Notes under the pieces: generated by a model
What the model was told of the DNA's origin: nothing
What the model saw: only the letters and a program-made list of their open reading frames with translations
The model's database searches: none
Source of the DNA: Sphaerisporangium krabiense
GTDB lineage: Bacteria > Actinomycetota > Actinomycetes > Streptosporangiales > Streptosporangiaceae
Assembly: GCF_014200435.1 (NCBI RefSeq)
Contig: NZ_JACHBR010000001.1
Location: forward strand, 5,584,001 to 5,648,000
Length of the DNA stretch: 64,000 nucleotides
Reading direction: 5' to 3'
Translations under genes and position numbers: made by a program
Shown: positions 36,257 through 50,148 of the stretch, in pieces
How positions within the stretch are numbered: the stretch's first letter is position 1
Layout of the letters: every line of letters starts with the position of its first letter

Positions 36257-36834
36257 CCCCGGCCGGGGCGCGCGGCGGGCCGGCCCGCCGCGCGCAGCGG
36301 CAGCGTGCTGCCCACGATCGCGTAGTGCTCGTAGCCGCCGGGGAAGACGAACATCTGCATCAGGTCGACGAAGCCGAGCGTCCGGTACAGGTGGCGCGCC
36401 GCCGTCGGCCGGTCGTGGGTGGACAGCACGGCGGTGCGCTCGCGCCGGCCCTCGCACAGGCCGCGCACGAGCCGCCGCCCGACGCCCTTGCCCTGGTAGT
36501 CCGGGTGCACGTGGATCTCCGCGATCTCCAGGGCGTCCTCGAACCACGCGGCCGCGGTGGCGGCGCCCTCGCGGTCCTCAAGGCCCCGGCGCACGACGTC
36601 GTGCCACCACTGCCCGGGCGCGCCGTGGAAGCCGTACCCGAAGCCCACCACCGTGCCCTCGGAGGTCTCGGCGAACAGGCAGGTGAAGTCGGGGAAGGTT
36701 GCGTGGTTGCGCATGATGCCCTGCCGGCCCGCCAGCTGCTCGGGCGGAGGCCGCATCGCCGCCGTGTAGGTCTGGAGCACCGTGTCCAGCTCGGCGGTGA
36801 ACTCCGCGGCACCGGCGCGTCGCAGTTCGATCAC
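36253..36834 (-). CDS. GNAT-family N-acetyltransferase
   Basis: 193 residues with the GNAT fold: [24 protein letters not shown] contains the acetyl-CoA loop (Q-G-K-G-V-G), followed by [22 protein letters not shown]. The substrate is unknown. Several GTG codons could start it (36867, 36843, 36834); 36834 is preferred because TAGTGT at 36842-36847 is a good -10 box for a leaderless message. A Trp-rich [10 protein letters not shown] loop in the middle is unusual. It converges with metF. Confidence 0.83.
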   Translation of the reverse strand: MIELRRAGAAEFTAELDTVLQTYTAAMRPPPEQLAGRQGIMRNHATFPDFTCLFAETSEGTVVGFGYGFHGAPGQWWHDVVRRGLEDREGAATAAAWFEDALEIAEIHVHPDYQGKGVGRRLVRGLCEGRRERTAVLSTHDRPTAARHLYRTLGFVDLMQMFVFPGGYEHYAIVGSTLPLRAAGRPAARPGRG

Positions 36835-36925
36835 TCGTCGCACACTAGCAGCACCATGCCGAGGCACGGCCGAACCCGATCAGAGCGATCTTCACGGCGC
36901 TAACCCGGCGTACCGGACGGGCCGC

Positions 36926-37402
36926 CTACTCGACGTCGGCGGGAGTGCCGCCCGTGATCCGCACGAGCTCCTCGAACGTGGTCGGGAAGACCGTGTGCGC
37001 GTGACCGGCGGCGGCCCACACCACCGGGTGCTTGGCGAGCCAGGTGTCCACCAGCGTGCGGATCGGCGCCGGGTGCCCGACCGGGGCGACGCCGCCGATG
37101 GTCTGCCCGGTCGCCGCCTTCACGAACTCCGGGGTGGCCCTCTTGACCTTGGAGACGCCCACCAGATGGGCGATCAGGCCCGTGTCCACCCGGTGCGCCC
37201 CGCTGGTCAGCACCAGCAGAGGCTCGCCGCCGGCGTCGAAGATCAGGCTGTTGGCGATGGCCCCGACCTCACAGCCGAGCTGGGCGGCGGCGGTCACGGC
37301 GGTGGGCGCGGCGTCCTCCAGCACGACCACCTCGCCGGCCGCGCCGGCCTCCCGCAGGGCGGCGGTCACCTTCTGAACGCTCGGATGCAACTTTTCTGGC
37401 AC
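36926..37402 (-). CDS. YbaK/EbsC-family aminoacyl-tRNA deacylase-like protein
   Basis: 158 residues, the YbaK fold. CEVGAIANSLIFDAGGEPLLVLTSGAHRVD and ATGQTIGGVAPVGHP are the conserved substrate-pocket segments; the Lys of SKVKRATPEFVKAATG is expected in the active site. Relatives hydrolyse mischarged tRNAs (for example Cys-tRNA-Pro), and many actinobacterial members are uncharacterised. GTG 37402 follows a TTAGAG box and lacks a ribosome site. It stands alone, divergent from the L,D-transpeptidase. Confidence 0.87.
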   Translation of the reverse strand: MPEKLHPSVQKVTAALREAGAAGEVVVLEDAAPTAVTAAAQLGCEVGAIANSLIFDAGGEPLLVLTSGAHRVDTGLIAHLVGVSKVKRATPEFVKAATGQTIGGVAPVGHPAPIRTLVDTWLAKHPVVWAAAGHAHTVFPTTFEELVRITGGTPADVE

Positions 37403-37530
37403 CGGACCACTCTAAGCATGTTGACCCGCCTGAGCCATTGATTACATCTCCGTGACTCACGGTGGGGACGCTTGATCCTTGCGCTAATGTCCGTGATCCG
37501 TACATGGCGTTACCGAAGGGGAGTTTTGAC

Positions 37531-38364
37531 ATGGGGGTTGGTAGGCGGCTCGCCGCCGCGGCGGTGCTGACCGCGGGAGCCGTGCTCGTCTCGGGGCTCG
37601 TCTCGGGGCTCGGGACGGGAGTCCACTACGCGGCGCCGGCAGGGGGAGCCGGCGCCCGGGGTACGACGGTCGCGATCCACGCGACGCCGGTCGGCCGCGA
37701 GGTCGCGATCGCGCCGTTCACGGCGCCGAACGTCCGGTTGAGGATCGGCGCCAAGGGCGCCGCCGTCAAGCAGTTGCAGACCCGGCTGCGGGAACTCGGG
37801 TACGCGCCCGGCAAGCTCGACGCGCAGTACGGAGGCGCCACGCAGTCCGCCGTCTGGGCGTTCCAGAAGGTCCAGGGCATCACGCCCACGAGCACGATCA
37901 CCTCGCGCACCTGGCGGGCGCTGGAGGATCCCAAGGCGCCGCGGGTGCTCGTGCCGCGGGGCAAGCCCGACCGGGTCGAGGTCGACCTCACCCGGCAGAT
38001 CGCCGTCCTGTACCGGGCCGGGCAGGTGAGGCTGATCACCCACGTCTCCTCCGGCAGCGGCATCCCCTACTGCGAGACGGCGACCTGGCAGGGCAAGACG
38101 CAGAAGTTCTGCGGGGACGCCAGGACCCCGACCGGCGACTACAAGACCACGTGGCGGCGCTCGGGCTGGCACAAGTCCTACCTCGGGCAGCTCTACAACC
38201 CGATCTTCTTCAACGGCGGCATCGCGCTGCACGGCGCGCTGTCGGTGCCGCTCTATCCCGCCTCCCACGGCTGCGTGCGCCTGCCGATGCACGTCGCGCA
38301 GGCTCTGCCGGCGATGCTCGGCACCGGGGTGCCCGTCCACGTGAGGGGCAAGTTCCGGCGCTGA
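37531..38364 (+). CDS. L,D-transpeptidase with peptidoglycan-binding domain
   Basis: 277 residues. An N-terminal signal/anchor (about 6-27) leads to a PG_binding_1 domain (about 70-130, GAKGAAVKQLQTRLRELGY) and a YkuD catalytic domain (about 145-275) with HGALSVPLYPASHGCVRLP. Cys248 is the nucleophile, with His and Arg of the SHGCVR motif. It cross-links peptidoglycan stems 3-3 or attaches proteins outside the membrane. AAGGGGAG stands seven bases before ATG 37531; an upstream in-frame ATG at 37504 lacks one. Confidence 0.93.
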   Translation: MGVGRRLAAAAVLTAGAVLVSGLVSGLGTGVHYAAPAGGAGARGTTVAIHATPVGREVAIAPFTAPNVRLRIGAKGAAVKQLQTRLRELGYAPGKLDAQYGGATQSAVWAFQKVQGITPTSTITSRTWRALEDPKAPRVLVPRGKPDRVEVDLTRQIAVLYRAGQVRLITHVSSGSGIPYCETATWQGKTQKFCGDARTPTGDYKTTWRRSGWHKSYLGQLYNPIFFNGGIALHGALSVPLYPASHGCVRLPMHVAQALPAMLGTGVPVHVRGKFRR

Positions 38365-38859
38365 TCGAACGGCTCCGTTCGAAGGCCGCGCGCGTCTCGA
38401 CGCCGCGGCCTTCGTCGTGTCCGGCCCCCGAACCGGCCCCCGAACCGGCGCCGCCCGGCCCCCGGTCTCCGGCCGTCACCCGGCGCCACGTGCGGCTTCA
38501 CGTCAGGGACCCGCGCTCGGGCGCAGGTTGACGCCATGATCGAACCTTTGTTCGTGAGATGCTTGACATCGCCCATCATCGAATTTATGTTCGACACAGT
38601 GGGGGCGGGACTCGCGGCCTGCCCTCACCCTCCGGCGGGCCGCCGTCCATGGCGGCGGCCCCGCCGGCGAGACGCGCGACGGCCGGACGGGGAGAGGGGA
38701 AGCTCCTCGTCCGGCCCCAGGCGGCGAGCCGGGTCGAGGAAGCGAGGGACGAGCCTGCCACGTGACCACTACCAGCGGGCCATCGGAATTGTCGGTGGCA
38801 TCTGCGACGGTGTTATCACCGGCGGTCACCGCCGAGGCCATGACCCAAGGAGGGTTGGC
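38365..38859. other. 495-base region holding the SOS promoter and leader of the HEPN gene
   Basis: This lies between the L,D-transpeptidase and the HEPN gene. The first 170 bases contain only GC-rich repeats of CGAACCGG type (38439-38453) with no gene. The SOS-box promoter occupies 38540-38594. An untranslated leader of about 260 bases follows, with a 33-codon frame (38762-38863) at its end. An apparent N-terminal extension of the HEPN frame through this region is arginine-rich and looks non-coding. Confidence 0.6.
38540..38594 (+). promoter_or_regulatory. Promoter with two LexA (SOS) boxes
   Basis: Box 1 is TCGAAC-cttt-GTTCGT (38540-38555). Box 2 is TCGAAT-ttat-GTTCGA (38579-38594). Each matches the actinobacterial LexA consensus TCGAAC-N4-GTTCGA at 11 of 12 positions. 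Between and over them is a strong promoter, TTGACA (38563-38568), a 17-base spacer and TATGTT (38586-38591). Box 2 covers the -10. This is the standard geometry for LexA repression and DNA-damage induction. Confidence 0.85.
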
Positions 38860-38863
38860 ATGA
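38762..38863 (+). CDS. Possible 33-residue leader ORF before the HEPN gene
   Basis: GTG 38762 opens a frame starting MTTTSGPSELSVAS that ends at TGA 38861-38863, overlapping the HEPN ATG by two bases (GCATGA). The HEPN ribosome site AAGGAGGG lies inside it. Composition is Ser/Thr/Ala-rich, not the arginine-rich type of shadow frames. It could be a coupling leader or the displaced N-terminus of the HEPN protein in another frame. No ribosome site was seen for it. Confidence 0.35.
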   Translation: MTTTSGPSELSVASATVLSPAVTAEAMTQGGLA

Positions 38864-39300
38864 CTCGACAGTCCGGAGAAGGTCCCCGGGTCTCCCAGAC
38901 GGTGCGCGCGCATCTCGCCGACGCGCACGCGTGCCTGGCCGACGCCGCGGCGTCCCGCACCCCCGCCGAGCGGTACGTCTCCGCCCACCTCGCGGCGTTG
39001 CGCGCGGCGGCCGCGATCCTCGCGGCCCTCCCGCGGCCCATGGACGGGCGAAGACGCCGGCTGCGCAGCGCGTGGGAGTTGTTACCCGAGGCCGAGCCCA
39101 AGCTGGCGCAGTGGGCGGCCTACTTCGCCGAGACGGCGCGCAAGCGGGCCATGGCCGAGGCCGGCATGGTGCGCGTGGTGACGGCCCCGGAGTCCGACGA
39201 GCTGCTGGCCGAGGCCCACACCTTCGTGGCCGTCGTCGAGGACATCCTCGGCGTCCCCGGCCAGGCCACCATCCCGGTGAACGCCCCGATCGCCGGCTGA
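38860..39300 (+). CDS. SAV_6107-type HEPN-domain protein, SOS-controlled
   Basis: 146 residues, all-alpha. The segment ERYVSAHLAALRAAAAILAALP fits the SAV_6107 HEPN family and contains R38-x4-H43, the R-x4-6-H pattern used by HEPN ribonucleases. The WELLPEAEPKLAQWAAYFAE helix is also typical. AAGGAGGG sits 7 bases before ATG 38860. Two LexA boxes upstream imply induction by DNA damage. Family members often lie beside error-prone polymerase genes; none follows here. RNase activity, toxin role or adaptor role are all possible. Confidence 0.75.
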   Translation: MTRQSGEGPRVSQTVRAHLADAHACLADAAASRTPAERYVSAHLAALRAAAAILAALPRPMDGRRRRLRSAWELLPEAEPKLAQWAAYFAETARKRAMAEAGMVRVVTAPESDELLAEAHTFVAVVEDILGVPGQATIPVNAPIAG

Positions 39301-39870
39301 CCCACCCTCTGAGCCCCCGCCCGGCCACGGCAGCCGGCGCGTCATCGGCTCACACCCGCCCGCCCCCGGGCCGCCGATCCCACCGCTCGCCCGCAGCGGG
39401 CGAACAGCCGCCCGAAACGCGATCCGCCGGCATCTCACCAGGCCGACGCGCGACCTACCGGCGCCTCATCCGGCCGACACGGGACCACCAGCGCTTCGCT
39501 CGGCCGACGCGCGACCCGCCGGCGTCTCATCCGGCCGATACGGGACCTACCAGCGTTCGCTCGGCCGATGCGCGACCTGTCGGCCTCGTCCCAGCCGTCC
39601 CCGAGTTCGCGTCTCACAGTGGTGCGCCGTGGTGGTGGGCGTGCGGGAGTCGTGTGCGGGAGGGATCGCCCCGTGATCCTCGCCGCACACGACCGTGCGC
39701 GTCTTGCGAGGGACGTGACCGGAACGCCCAGGGCGTGTCCGGACGGCCCCGCCCAGGATGGCGACCGGATCGGTCCTGCTCACATCGCCGATCGATCGGT
39801 CCTGGTCATGCCGGTGACCGGACGGCCGCATGCGAGACGACGGCCGGACGGTCGTGGGGAACGACGGTCG
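39301..39870. other. 570-base region between HEPN and bldD genes, with tandem repeats
   Basis: No credible gene was found. The middle holds about 30-bp tandem repeats (separate entry). The right part (39640-39840) has scattered partial repeats such as ACCGGATCGGTCCTG and GATCGATCGGTCCTG. Both flanking genes point into the region (convergent), so it is a transcription end zone. Confidence 0.6.
39417..39591. repeat. About 30-bp imperfect tandem repeat, 5-6 copies
   Basis: Units start at 39440, 39471, 39501, 39532 and 39562, each beginning GGCCGA(C/T)(G/A)CG(C/G)GACC and ending in CATC or GCT; a partial unit precedes at 39417. Units alternate between two types (GCGCGACC...CTCATC and ACGGGACC...TTCGCT), so the basic period is about 61 bp. 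Unlike CRISPR, no unique spacers separate them. Confidence 0.8.
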
Positions 39871-40365
39871 TCAGAACGCGTCGACCGCGCGGCGCGCCTC
39901 CGCGTCCAGCACGCCCCAGGTGATGAGCTCTTCGGTCAGCTCGTTCGGCGACTTGTCGTAGATGACCGCGAGCGAGCGCAGATCTTCCTGACGGATCGAC
40001 AGCACCTTGCCGTTGTAGTCGCCACGCTGGCTCTGGATGGTGGCCGCGTAACGGGCGAGGGCCCCGGCCTTCTCCTTGGGCAGCTGGGCGAGGCGCTCCA
40101 GGTCGATCACCAGCTTGGGCGTAGGGCCAAGAGGGGCCGGAGCGGAGCCTCCGGGCAGCAGCTCGGAGACCGGCACACCGTAGAAGTCGGCGAGCTCGGC
40201 GAGCTTCTGCACGGTCACGGCACGGTCGCCGCGCTCGTAAGAGCCGACGACGACGGCTTTCCACCTGCCGCGCGACTTCTCTTCGACCCCGTGCAGTGAT
40301 AGCCCCTGCTGGGTGCGGATGGCGCGGAGTCGCGCGCCCAGCGACTTGGCGTAGTCAGACGGCAT
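39871..40365 (-). CDS. bldD: Developmental regulator BldD
   Basis: 164 residues. The N-terminal XRE-type helix-turn-helix (about 6-70, LGARLRAIRTQQGLSL) binds DNA. The C-terminal domain has the c-di-GMP signature R114-G-D116-x8-R125-Q-E-D128, with numbering identical to S. coelicolor BldD; the conservative Glu at 127 replaces the usual Asp, and the R-x-D and R-x-x-D residues are intact. It should repress sporulation genes when dimerised by c-di-GMP. The upstream strand holds a half-site AGTGAGAACGTTCA, possibly for autoregulation. As in Streptomyces, it neighbours pyrR. Confidence 0.97.
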   Translation of the reverse strand: MPSDYAKSLGARLRAIRTQQGLSLHGVEEKSRGRWKAVVVGSYERGDRAVTVQKLAELADFYGVPVSELLPGGSAPAPLGPTPKLVIDLERLAQLPKEKAGALARYAATIQSQRGDYNGKVLSIRQEDLRSLAVIYDKSPNELTEELITWGVLDAEARRAVDAF

Positions 40366-40566
40366 TGTTAGGCCCCCGGCTTTCTATGAACGTTCTCACT
40401 TATTGTGCGCCTCGCGACGGTTGTGGCGGCGCTCGGGTCTGGGACCCGGGGCAGGCACCATCGGTGACCGGAGCGTCGCGGTTTACCCGAATACGTCGCG
40501 AGGTGTGGTTACGGACAGTGACGGTAAAGGTGTGGGCGTGATTGGTCAAGCTGATTGGAAAAATGA

Positions 40567-42487
<1,921 letters not shown>

Positions 42488-42491
<4 letters not shown>

Positions 42492-43792
42492 CCTACCTTC
42501 TCAGGGGCGCCCGCGTTCTCGGGGGCGACCCGCGCGACGTGCTGCTCAAGGACGGCCGCATCGCCGAGATCGGCGATCCCGGCCGGCTGGACGCGGCGGG
42601 CGCGACGGTCGTCGACGCCGGCGGGCTGGTCGCGCTGCCCGGCCTGGTCGACCTGCACACCCACCTGCGCGAGCCGGGCCGCGAGGACGCCGAGACCGTC
42701 GAGTCGGGCACCGCGGCCGCCGCGCTCGGCGGGTTCACCGCCGTGCACGCGATGGCCAACACCTCGCCGGTCGCCGACACCGCGGGCGTGGTGGAGCAGG
42801 TCTGGCGGCTCGGCCAGGAGGCCGGCCACTGCGACGTGCGGCCGGTCGGCGCGGTGACCGCGGGCCTGGCGGGCCGCCAGCTCGCCGAGCTCGGCGCGAT
42901 GGCCGACAGCGCGGCCCGCGTGCGGGTCTTCTCCGACGACGGCGTGTGCGTCTCGGACGCGGTGCTCATGCGGCGCGCCCTGGAGTACGTCAAGGCGTTC
43001 GACGGCGTGGTGGCCCAGCACGCGCAGGAGCCCCGCCTGACCGAGGGCGCGCAGATGAACGAGGGCGCGGTGTCGGGCCGTCTCGGCCTGACCGGCTGGC
43101 CCGCCGTCGCCGAGGAGGCGATCATCGCGCGCGACTGCCTGCTGGCCGCGCACGTCGGCTCCCGCCTGCACGTCTGCCACGTCTCCACGGCCGGCTCCGT
43201 CGAGATCATCCGCTGGGCCAAGTCGAAGGGCTGGGACGTCACCGCCGAGGTGACCCCGCACCACCTGCTGCTCACCGACGCGCGCGCCGAGTCCTCGCCG
43301 GCCGGCCCCTACAACCCCATCTACAAGGTGAACCCGCCGCTGCGCACCGACGACGACGTCCGGGCGCTGCGGCTGGCGCTGGCCGACGGCACGATCGACT
43401 GCGTGGCCACCGACCACGCCCCCCACCCGGTCGAGGACAAGGAGACCGAGTGGCCGGCGGCGGCCATGGGCATGATCGGCCTGGAGACCGCGCTGTCCGT
43501 CGTCCAGGAGGCGATGGTCGAGACCGGGCTGCTGGACTGGGCCGGCGTCGCCGACCGCATGTCCGCCCGCCCCGCCCGCATCGGCCGGCTGTCCGGCCAC
43601 GGCGGGCCGCTGGAGGCGGGGGCCACCGCCAACCTCACCTTGGTGGACCCCGCCGCGCGCCGGGACGTCGACCCGGGCGCGTTCGCCTCCAAGAGCCGCA
43701 ACACGCCCTATGTGGGCATGACGCTGCCGGGCGCGGTCGTCGCGACGTTCCTGCGCGGCCGCCCCACCGTCCTCGAAGGGAAACTGACGTGA
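42488..43792 (+). CDS. pyrC: Dihydroorotase
   Basis: 434 residues, class I amidohydrolase. [16 protein letters not shown] binds zinc, VFSDDGVCV and HAQEPRL follow, [12 protein letters not shown] and ATDHAPH complete the ligands. It cyclises carbamoyl aspartate. GTG 42488 overlaps the pyrB stop. The 3' end overlaps a 16-codon micro-ORF that leads into carA; in Streptomyces a membrane-protein gene lies at this place, absent here. Confidence 0.97.
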
Positions 43793-43839
43793 CGACCCCC
43801 GTGACCCGTCCCGTCCACGTCGAAGGGAAGACCAGGTGA
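43789..43839 (+). CDS. 16-codon micro-ORF linking pyrC to carA
   Basis: GTG 43789 overlaps the pyrC stop as GTGA, and its TGA (43837-43839) overlaps the carA GTG 43836 in the same way. The peptide [16 protein letters not shown] is short and has no recognised function. The carA ribosome site GAAGGGAAG lies inside it. It could keep ribosomes coupled from pyrC to carA across a 43-base gap. No ribosome site of its own other than within pyrC. Confidence 0.4.
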   Translation: MTTPVTRPVHVEGKTR

Positions 43840-44979
43840 CGCGCCCCACTCCGGCGGTCCTCGTGCTGGAGGACGGCCGCGCCTTCCACGGCACCTCCTA
43901 CGGCGCCGAGGGGGAGACCTTCGGCGAGATGGTCTTCGCCACGGGCATGACCGGATACCAGGAGACCCTGACCGACCCGTCCTACCACGGCCAGATCGTG
44001 GCGATGACCGCCCCGCACATCGGCAACACCGGCGTCAACGACGAGGACCCGGAGTCCTCGCGGATCTGGGTGGCCGGGTACGTCGTGCGCGAGCCGGCGC
44101 GGGTCGCCTCCAACTGGCGCTCGCGCCGCTCCCTGGACGAGGAGCTGCGCCGCCAGGGCGTGGTCGGCATCGCCATGCCCGGCACCCGCGCGCTCACCCG
44201 CCACCTGCGCGAGCGCGGCGCGATGCGCGCCGGCGTGTTCACCGGGCCCGCGGCCCCGGTCGAGGAGCTGGCCGAGCGCGTGCGCACCAGCCCCGCGATG
44301 GTCGGCGCCGACCTGGCCAAGCAGGTCTCCACGGCCGAGCCGTACGTCGTGCCCGCCCACGGCGTCAAGCGGTTCACGGTCGCGGCGATCGACCTCGGCA
44401 TCAAGGCGATGACGCCGTACCGCATGGCCGAGCGCGGCTGCGAGGTGCACGTGCTGCCCGCCACCGCGACCGCCGCCGACGTGCTGGCCCTCGACCCCGA
44501 CGGGGTGTTCCTGTCCAACGGCCCCGGAGACCCGGCCGCCGCGGACTACGCCGTGGAGACGCTGACCGGGGTGCTGGAGGCCCGCAGGCCGGTGTTCGGC
44601 ATCTGCTTCGGCAACCAGATCCTGGGCCGGGCGCTCGGCCTCGGCACCTACAAGCTCCGCTACGGCCACCGGGGCGTCAACCAGCCCGTCCAGGACCGCC
44701 GGACCGGCAAGGTGGACATCTCCGCCCACAACCACGGCTTCGCGGTCCAGGCGCCGCTGGACGGCCCGTTCGACACCCCGTACGGGCGCGGCGAGGTGAG
44801 CCACGTGAACCTCAACGACGGCTGCGTCGAGGGGCTGCGCCTGCTCGACTACCCGGCGTTCAGCGTGCAGTACCACCCCGAGGCCGCCGCGGGCCCGCAC
44901 GACGCCGCGGGCCTGTTCGACGAGTTCTGCGCCCTGATGGCGGGCGGCGCCACGGGCACGAAGGGGGAGGAGCGGGGCA

Positions 44980-44987
<8 letters not shown>
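43836..44987 (+). CDS. carA: Carbamoyl-phosphate synthase small subunit
   Basis: 383 residues. The N-terminal CPSase_sm domain ([27 protein letters not shown]) precedes the class I glutamine amidotransferase: SNGPGDP, GICFGNQ with the catalytic Cys, and QYHPEA with the His-Glu pair. It supplies ammonia from glutamine to CarB. GTG 43836 has GAAGGGAAG ahead. Its end overlaps carB by eight bases. As the only carA in the window, it probably serves both arginine and pyrimidine routes. Confidence 0.97.
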
Positions 44988-48273
<3,286 letters not shown>

Positions 48274-48287
48274 CCCCGCGGCGGGAG

Positions 48288-49184
48288 GTGAAGGAGACGG
48301 CCGGAACTCCGGTGCAGGTGACGGGCACGGTGCTGACGACGCGCCGCGTCGACGCCTACCACGCCCTGACCGTGGTGGCGCCGGGCATCGCCGAGCGCTT
48401 CCGTCCCGGCCACTTCGTCTCCGTGGCCGTCGGCGGCCCGCACACGTCCATGCCCGCGCGCCGCGCCTTTTCGGTGCACGACGTCAAGCCCGACTACGGC
48501 GGCACGGTGGAGCTGGTCTTCGCCGTGCGCGGCCGGGGGACCGCGTGGCTGGCCGAGCGCAAGGCCAGGGACACCCTGGACCTGGTGGGCCCGCTCGGCC
48601 GCCCGTTCCCCGTGCCCCGCGACCCCTGCACGTGCGTGCTGGTCGGCGGCGAGTACGGCTCGGCGTCGCTGTTCGCGCTCGCCGACACCCTGCAGCAGCG
48701 CGGCTGCCGGGTCGACTTCGTGCTCGGCGCCGCCTCCGCCGACCGCGTCTTCGGCGCGCTGCGGGCCCGCCGCATGGGGGAGACCATCACCCTGACCACC
48801 GAGGACGGCTCGCTCGGCCTGCGCGGCCTCGTCACCGACGCGCTGCCCTCGGTGATCGCCGACGCGCGCGCCGACGTGGTGTACGCCTGCGGGCCGATGT
48901 CCATGCTGCGCGGCGTCACCGCCGTCGCGGTCGAGTTCGACATCCCCGTGCAGGTGTCGGTCGAGGAGGCGATGGCCTGCGGGTACGGCGTCTGCATGAC
49001 GTGCGTGCTGCCCGTCATCGGCGACGACGGCGTCACGCGCATGGCACGCTCGTGCGTGGACGGCCCGGTCTTCCGCGGGGAGCGGGTGCGGTTCGAGGAT
49101 GTCGGGACCATCCCCTTCGACGCCCTGGGCGCGCCCGGGGGACGAGTGCAGGAGGGGGGTGCCCACTCCAGAAATGTCAGTTGA
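48288..49184 (+). CDS. pyrK: Dihydroorotate dehydrogenase electron-transfer subunit PyrK
   Basis: 298 residues. The FAD-binding ferredoxin-reductase fold has RPGHFVSVAVGG and ARRAFSVHDV; the NAD domain begins CVLVGGEYGSASLFALA; and the C-terminal [2Fe-2S] site is MACGYGVCMTCVLP with a later SCVDGPVF. It passes electrons from PyrD to NAD. GTG 48288 has GCGGGAG in front and lies 14 bases after carB; a later GTG near 48312 is possible. Its 3' end overlaps the pyrD start. Confidence 0.93.
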   Translation: MKETAGTPVQVTGTVLTTRRVDAYHALTVVAPGIAERFRPGHFVSVAVGGPHTSMPARRAFSVHDVKPDYGGTVELVFAVRGRGTAWLAERKARDTLDLVGPLGRPFPVPRDPCTCVLVGGEYGSASLFALADTLQQRGCRVDFVLGAASADRVFGALRARRMGETITLTTEDGSLGLRGLVTDALPSVIADARADVVYACGPMSMLRGVTAVAVEFDIPVQVSVEEAMACGYGVCMTCVLPVIGDDGVTRMARSCVDGPVFRGERVRFEDVGTIPFDALGAPGGRVQEGGAHSRNVS

Positions 49185-50148
49185 CATGCGGACGTACCTC
49201 GCGCACGTCGAACTGGCCAACCCGATCACCACGGCCGCCGGGTGCGCCGCCTCCGGTGCCGAGCTCTCCCAGTTCTTCGAGCTTGCCCGTCTCGGCGCGG
49301 TCGTCACCCGCTCGATCACCATGGCCCCCCGCGCCGGGCGCCCCACCCCGCGCATGGCCGAGACCCCCTCGGGCCTGCTCAACGGCGTCGGCCTGCAGGG
49401 GCCGGGCGTGGAGGCGTTCCTGGAGCGCGAGCTGCCGCGCCTGGTCGACCGCGGGGCCCGCGCCGTCGTGTCCATCGCGGGGGGCAGCGTCGCGGAGTAC
49501 ACCGCGCTGGCCCGCAGGCTGTCGGACGCGCCCGGCGTCGCCGCGGTCGAGGTCAACCTCTCCTGCCCGAACGTCGAGGACCTGGGCAGGGTCTTCGCCC
49601 GCGACCCCGCCGCCTCGGCGGAGGTCGTCTCGAGCGTCCGCGCGACCCTGCGCTACGACCTGCCCGTGGTCGCCAAGCTCGCCCCCGACGTCGCCGACAT
49701 CGTCGCGGTCGCCCGGTCGTGCGTGGACGGCGGCGCCGACGCGCTCGCCATGATCAACACACCGCTGGGCATGAGCATCGACGTCGACACCATGCGTCCC
49801 GCGCTGGCCGCCGGCACCGGCGGCCTCTCGGGCCCGGCCATCAGGCCCCTCGCCGTGCGCTGCCTGTGGCAGGTGCACGCCGCGCTGCCCGGCGTGCCGA
49901 TCGTCGGCATGGGCGGCGTGGCGAGCGGCCGCGACGCGCTGGAGATGATCCTGGCGGGCGCCTGCGTGGTCGCCGTGGGCACCGCGCTGTTCCACGACCC
50001 CTACGCCTGCCTGCGCATCCTGCGCGAGCTGGAGGAGCTGCTCAAGGAGCGCGGCTTCGAGCGGCTCGCCGACGCGGTGGGGCTGGCCCACCGTCCGCCC
50101 GGGGCCGGACCCCGGCACCGAACCGACCTTGAGGAGACCTCTCTGTGA
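49174..50148 (+). CDS. pyrD: Dihydroorotate dehydrogenase, class 1B
   Basis: 324 residues, FMN TIM barrel. [60 protein letters not shown] and VGTALFHDP are class 1 motifs; pairing with PyrK makes it the NAD-linked 1B type. It oxidises dihydroorotate to orotate. Start choices are GTG 49159 (close to AGGAGGGG), ATG 49174 and ATG 49186; 49174 is used because it matches the usual SVDMRT start. Its end overlaps the pyrF GTG (GTGA). Orotate phosphoribosyltransferase (pyrE) is not in the window. Confidence 0.95.
   Translation: MSVDMRTYLAHVELANPITTAAGCAASGAELSQFFELARLGAVVTRSITMAPRAGRPTPRMAETPSGLLNGVGLQGPGVEAFLERELPRLVDRGARAVVSIAGGSVAEYTALARRLSDAPGVAAVEVNLSCPNVEDLGRVFARDPAASAEVVSSVRATLRYDLPVVAKLAPDVADIVAVARSCVDGGADALAMINTPLGMSIDVDTMRPALAAGTGGLSGPAIRPLAVRCLWQVHAALPGVPIVGMGGVASGRDALEMILAGACVVAVGTALFHDPYACLRILRELEELLKERGFERLADAVGLAHRPPGAGPRHRTDLEETSL

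Noticed and set aside
38536-38859. N-terminal extension of the HEPN protein to ATG 38536
   Set aside because: It would start upstream of the promoter -35 and run through an arginine-rich stretch, and ATG 38860 has a strong ribosome site.
39417-39591. CRISPR array
   Set aside because: Repeat units of about 30 bp are directly adjacent with no unique spacers, and no cas gene is near.
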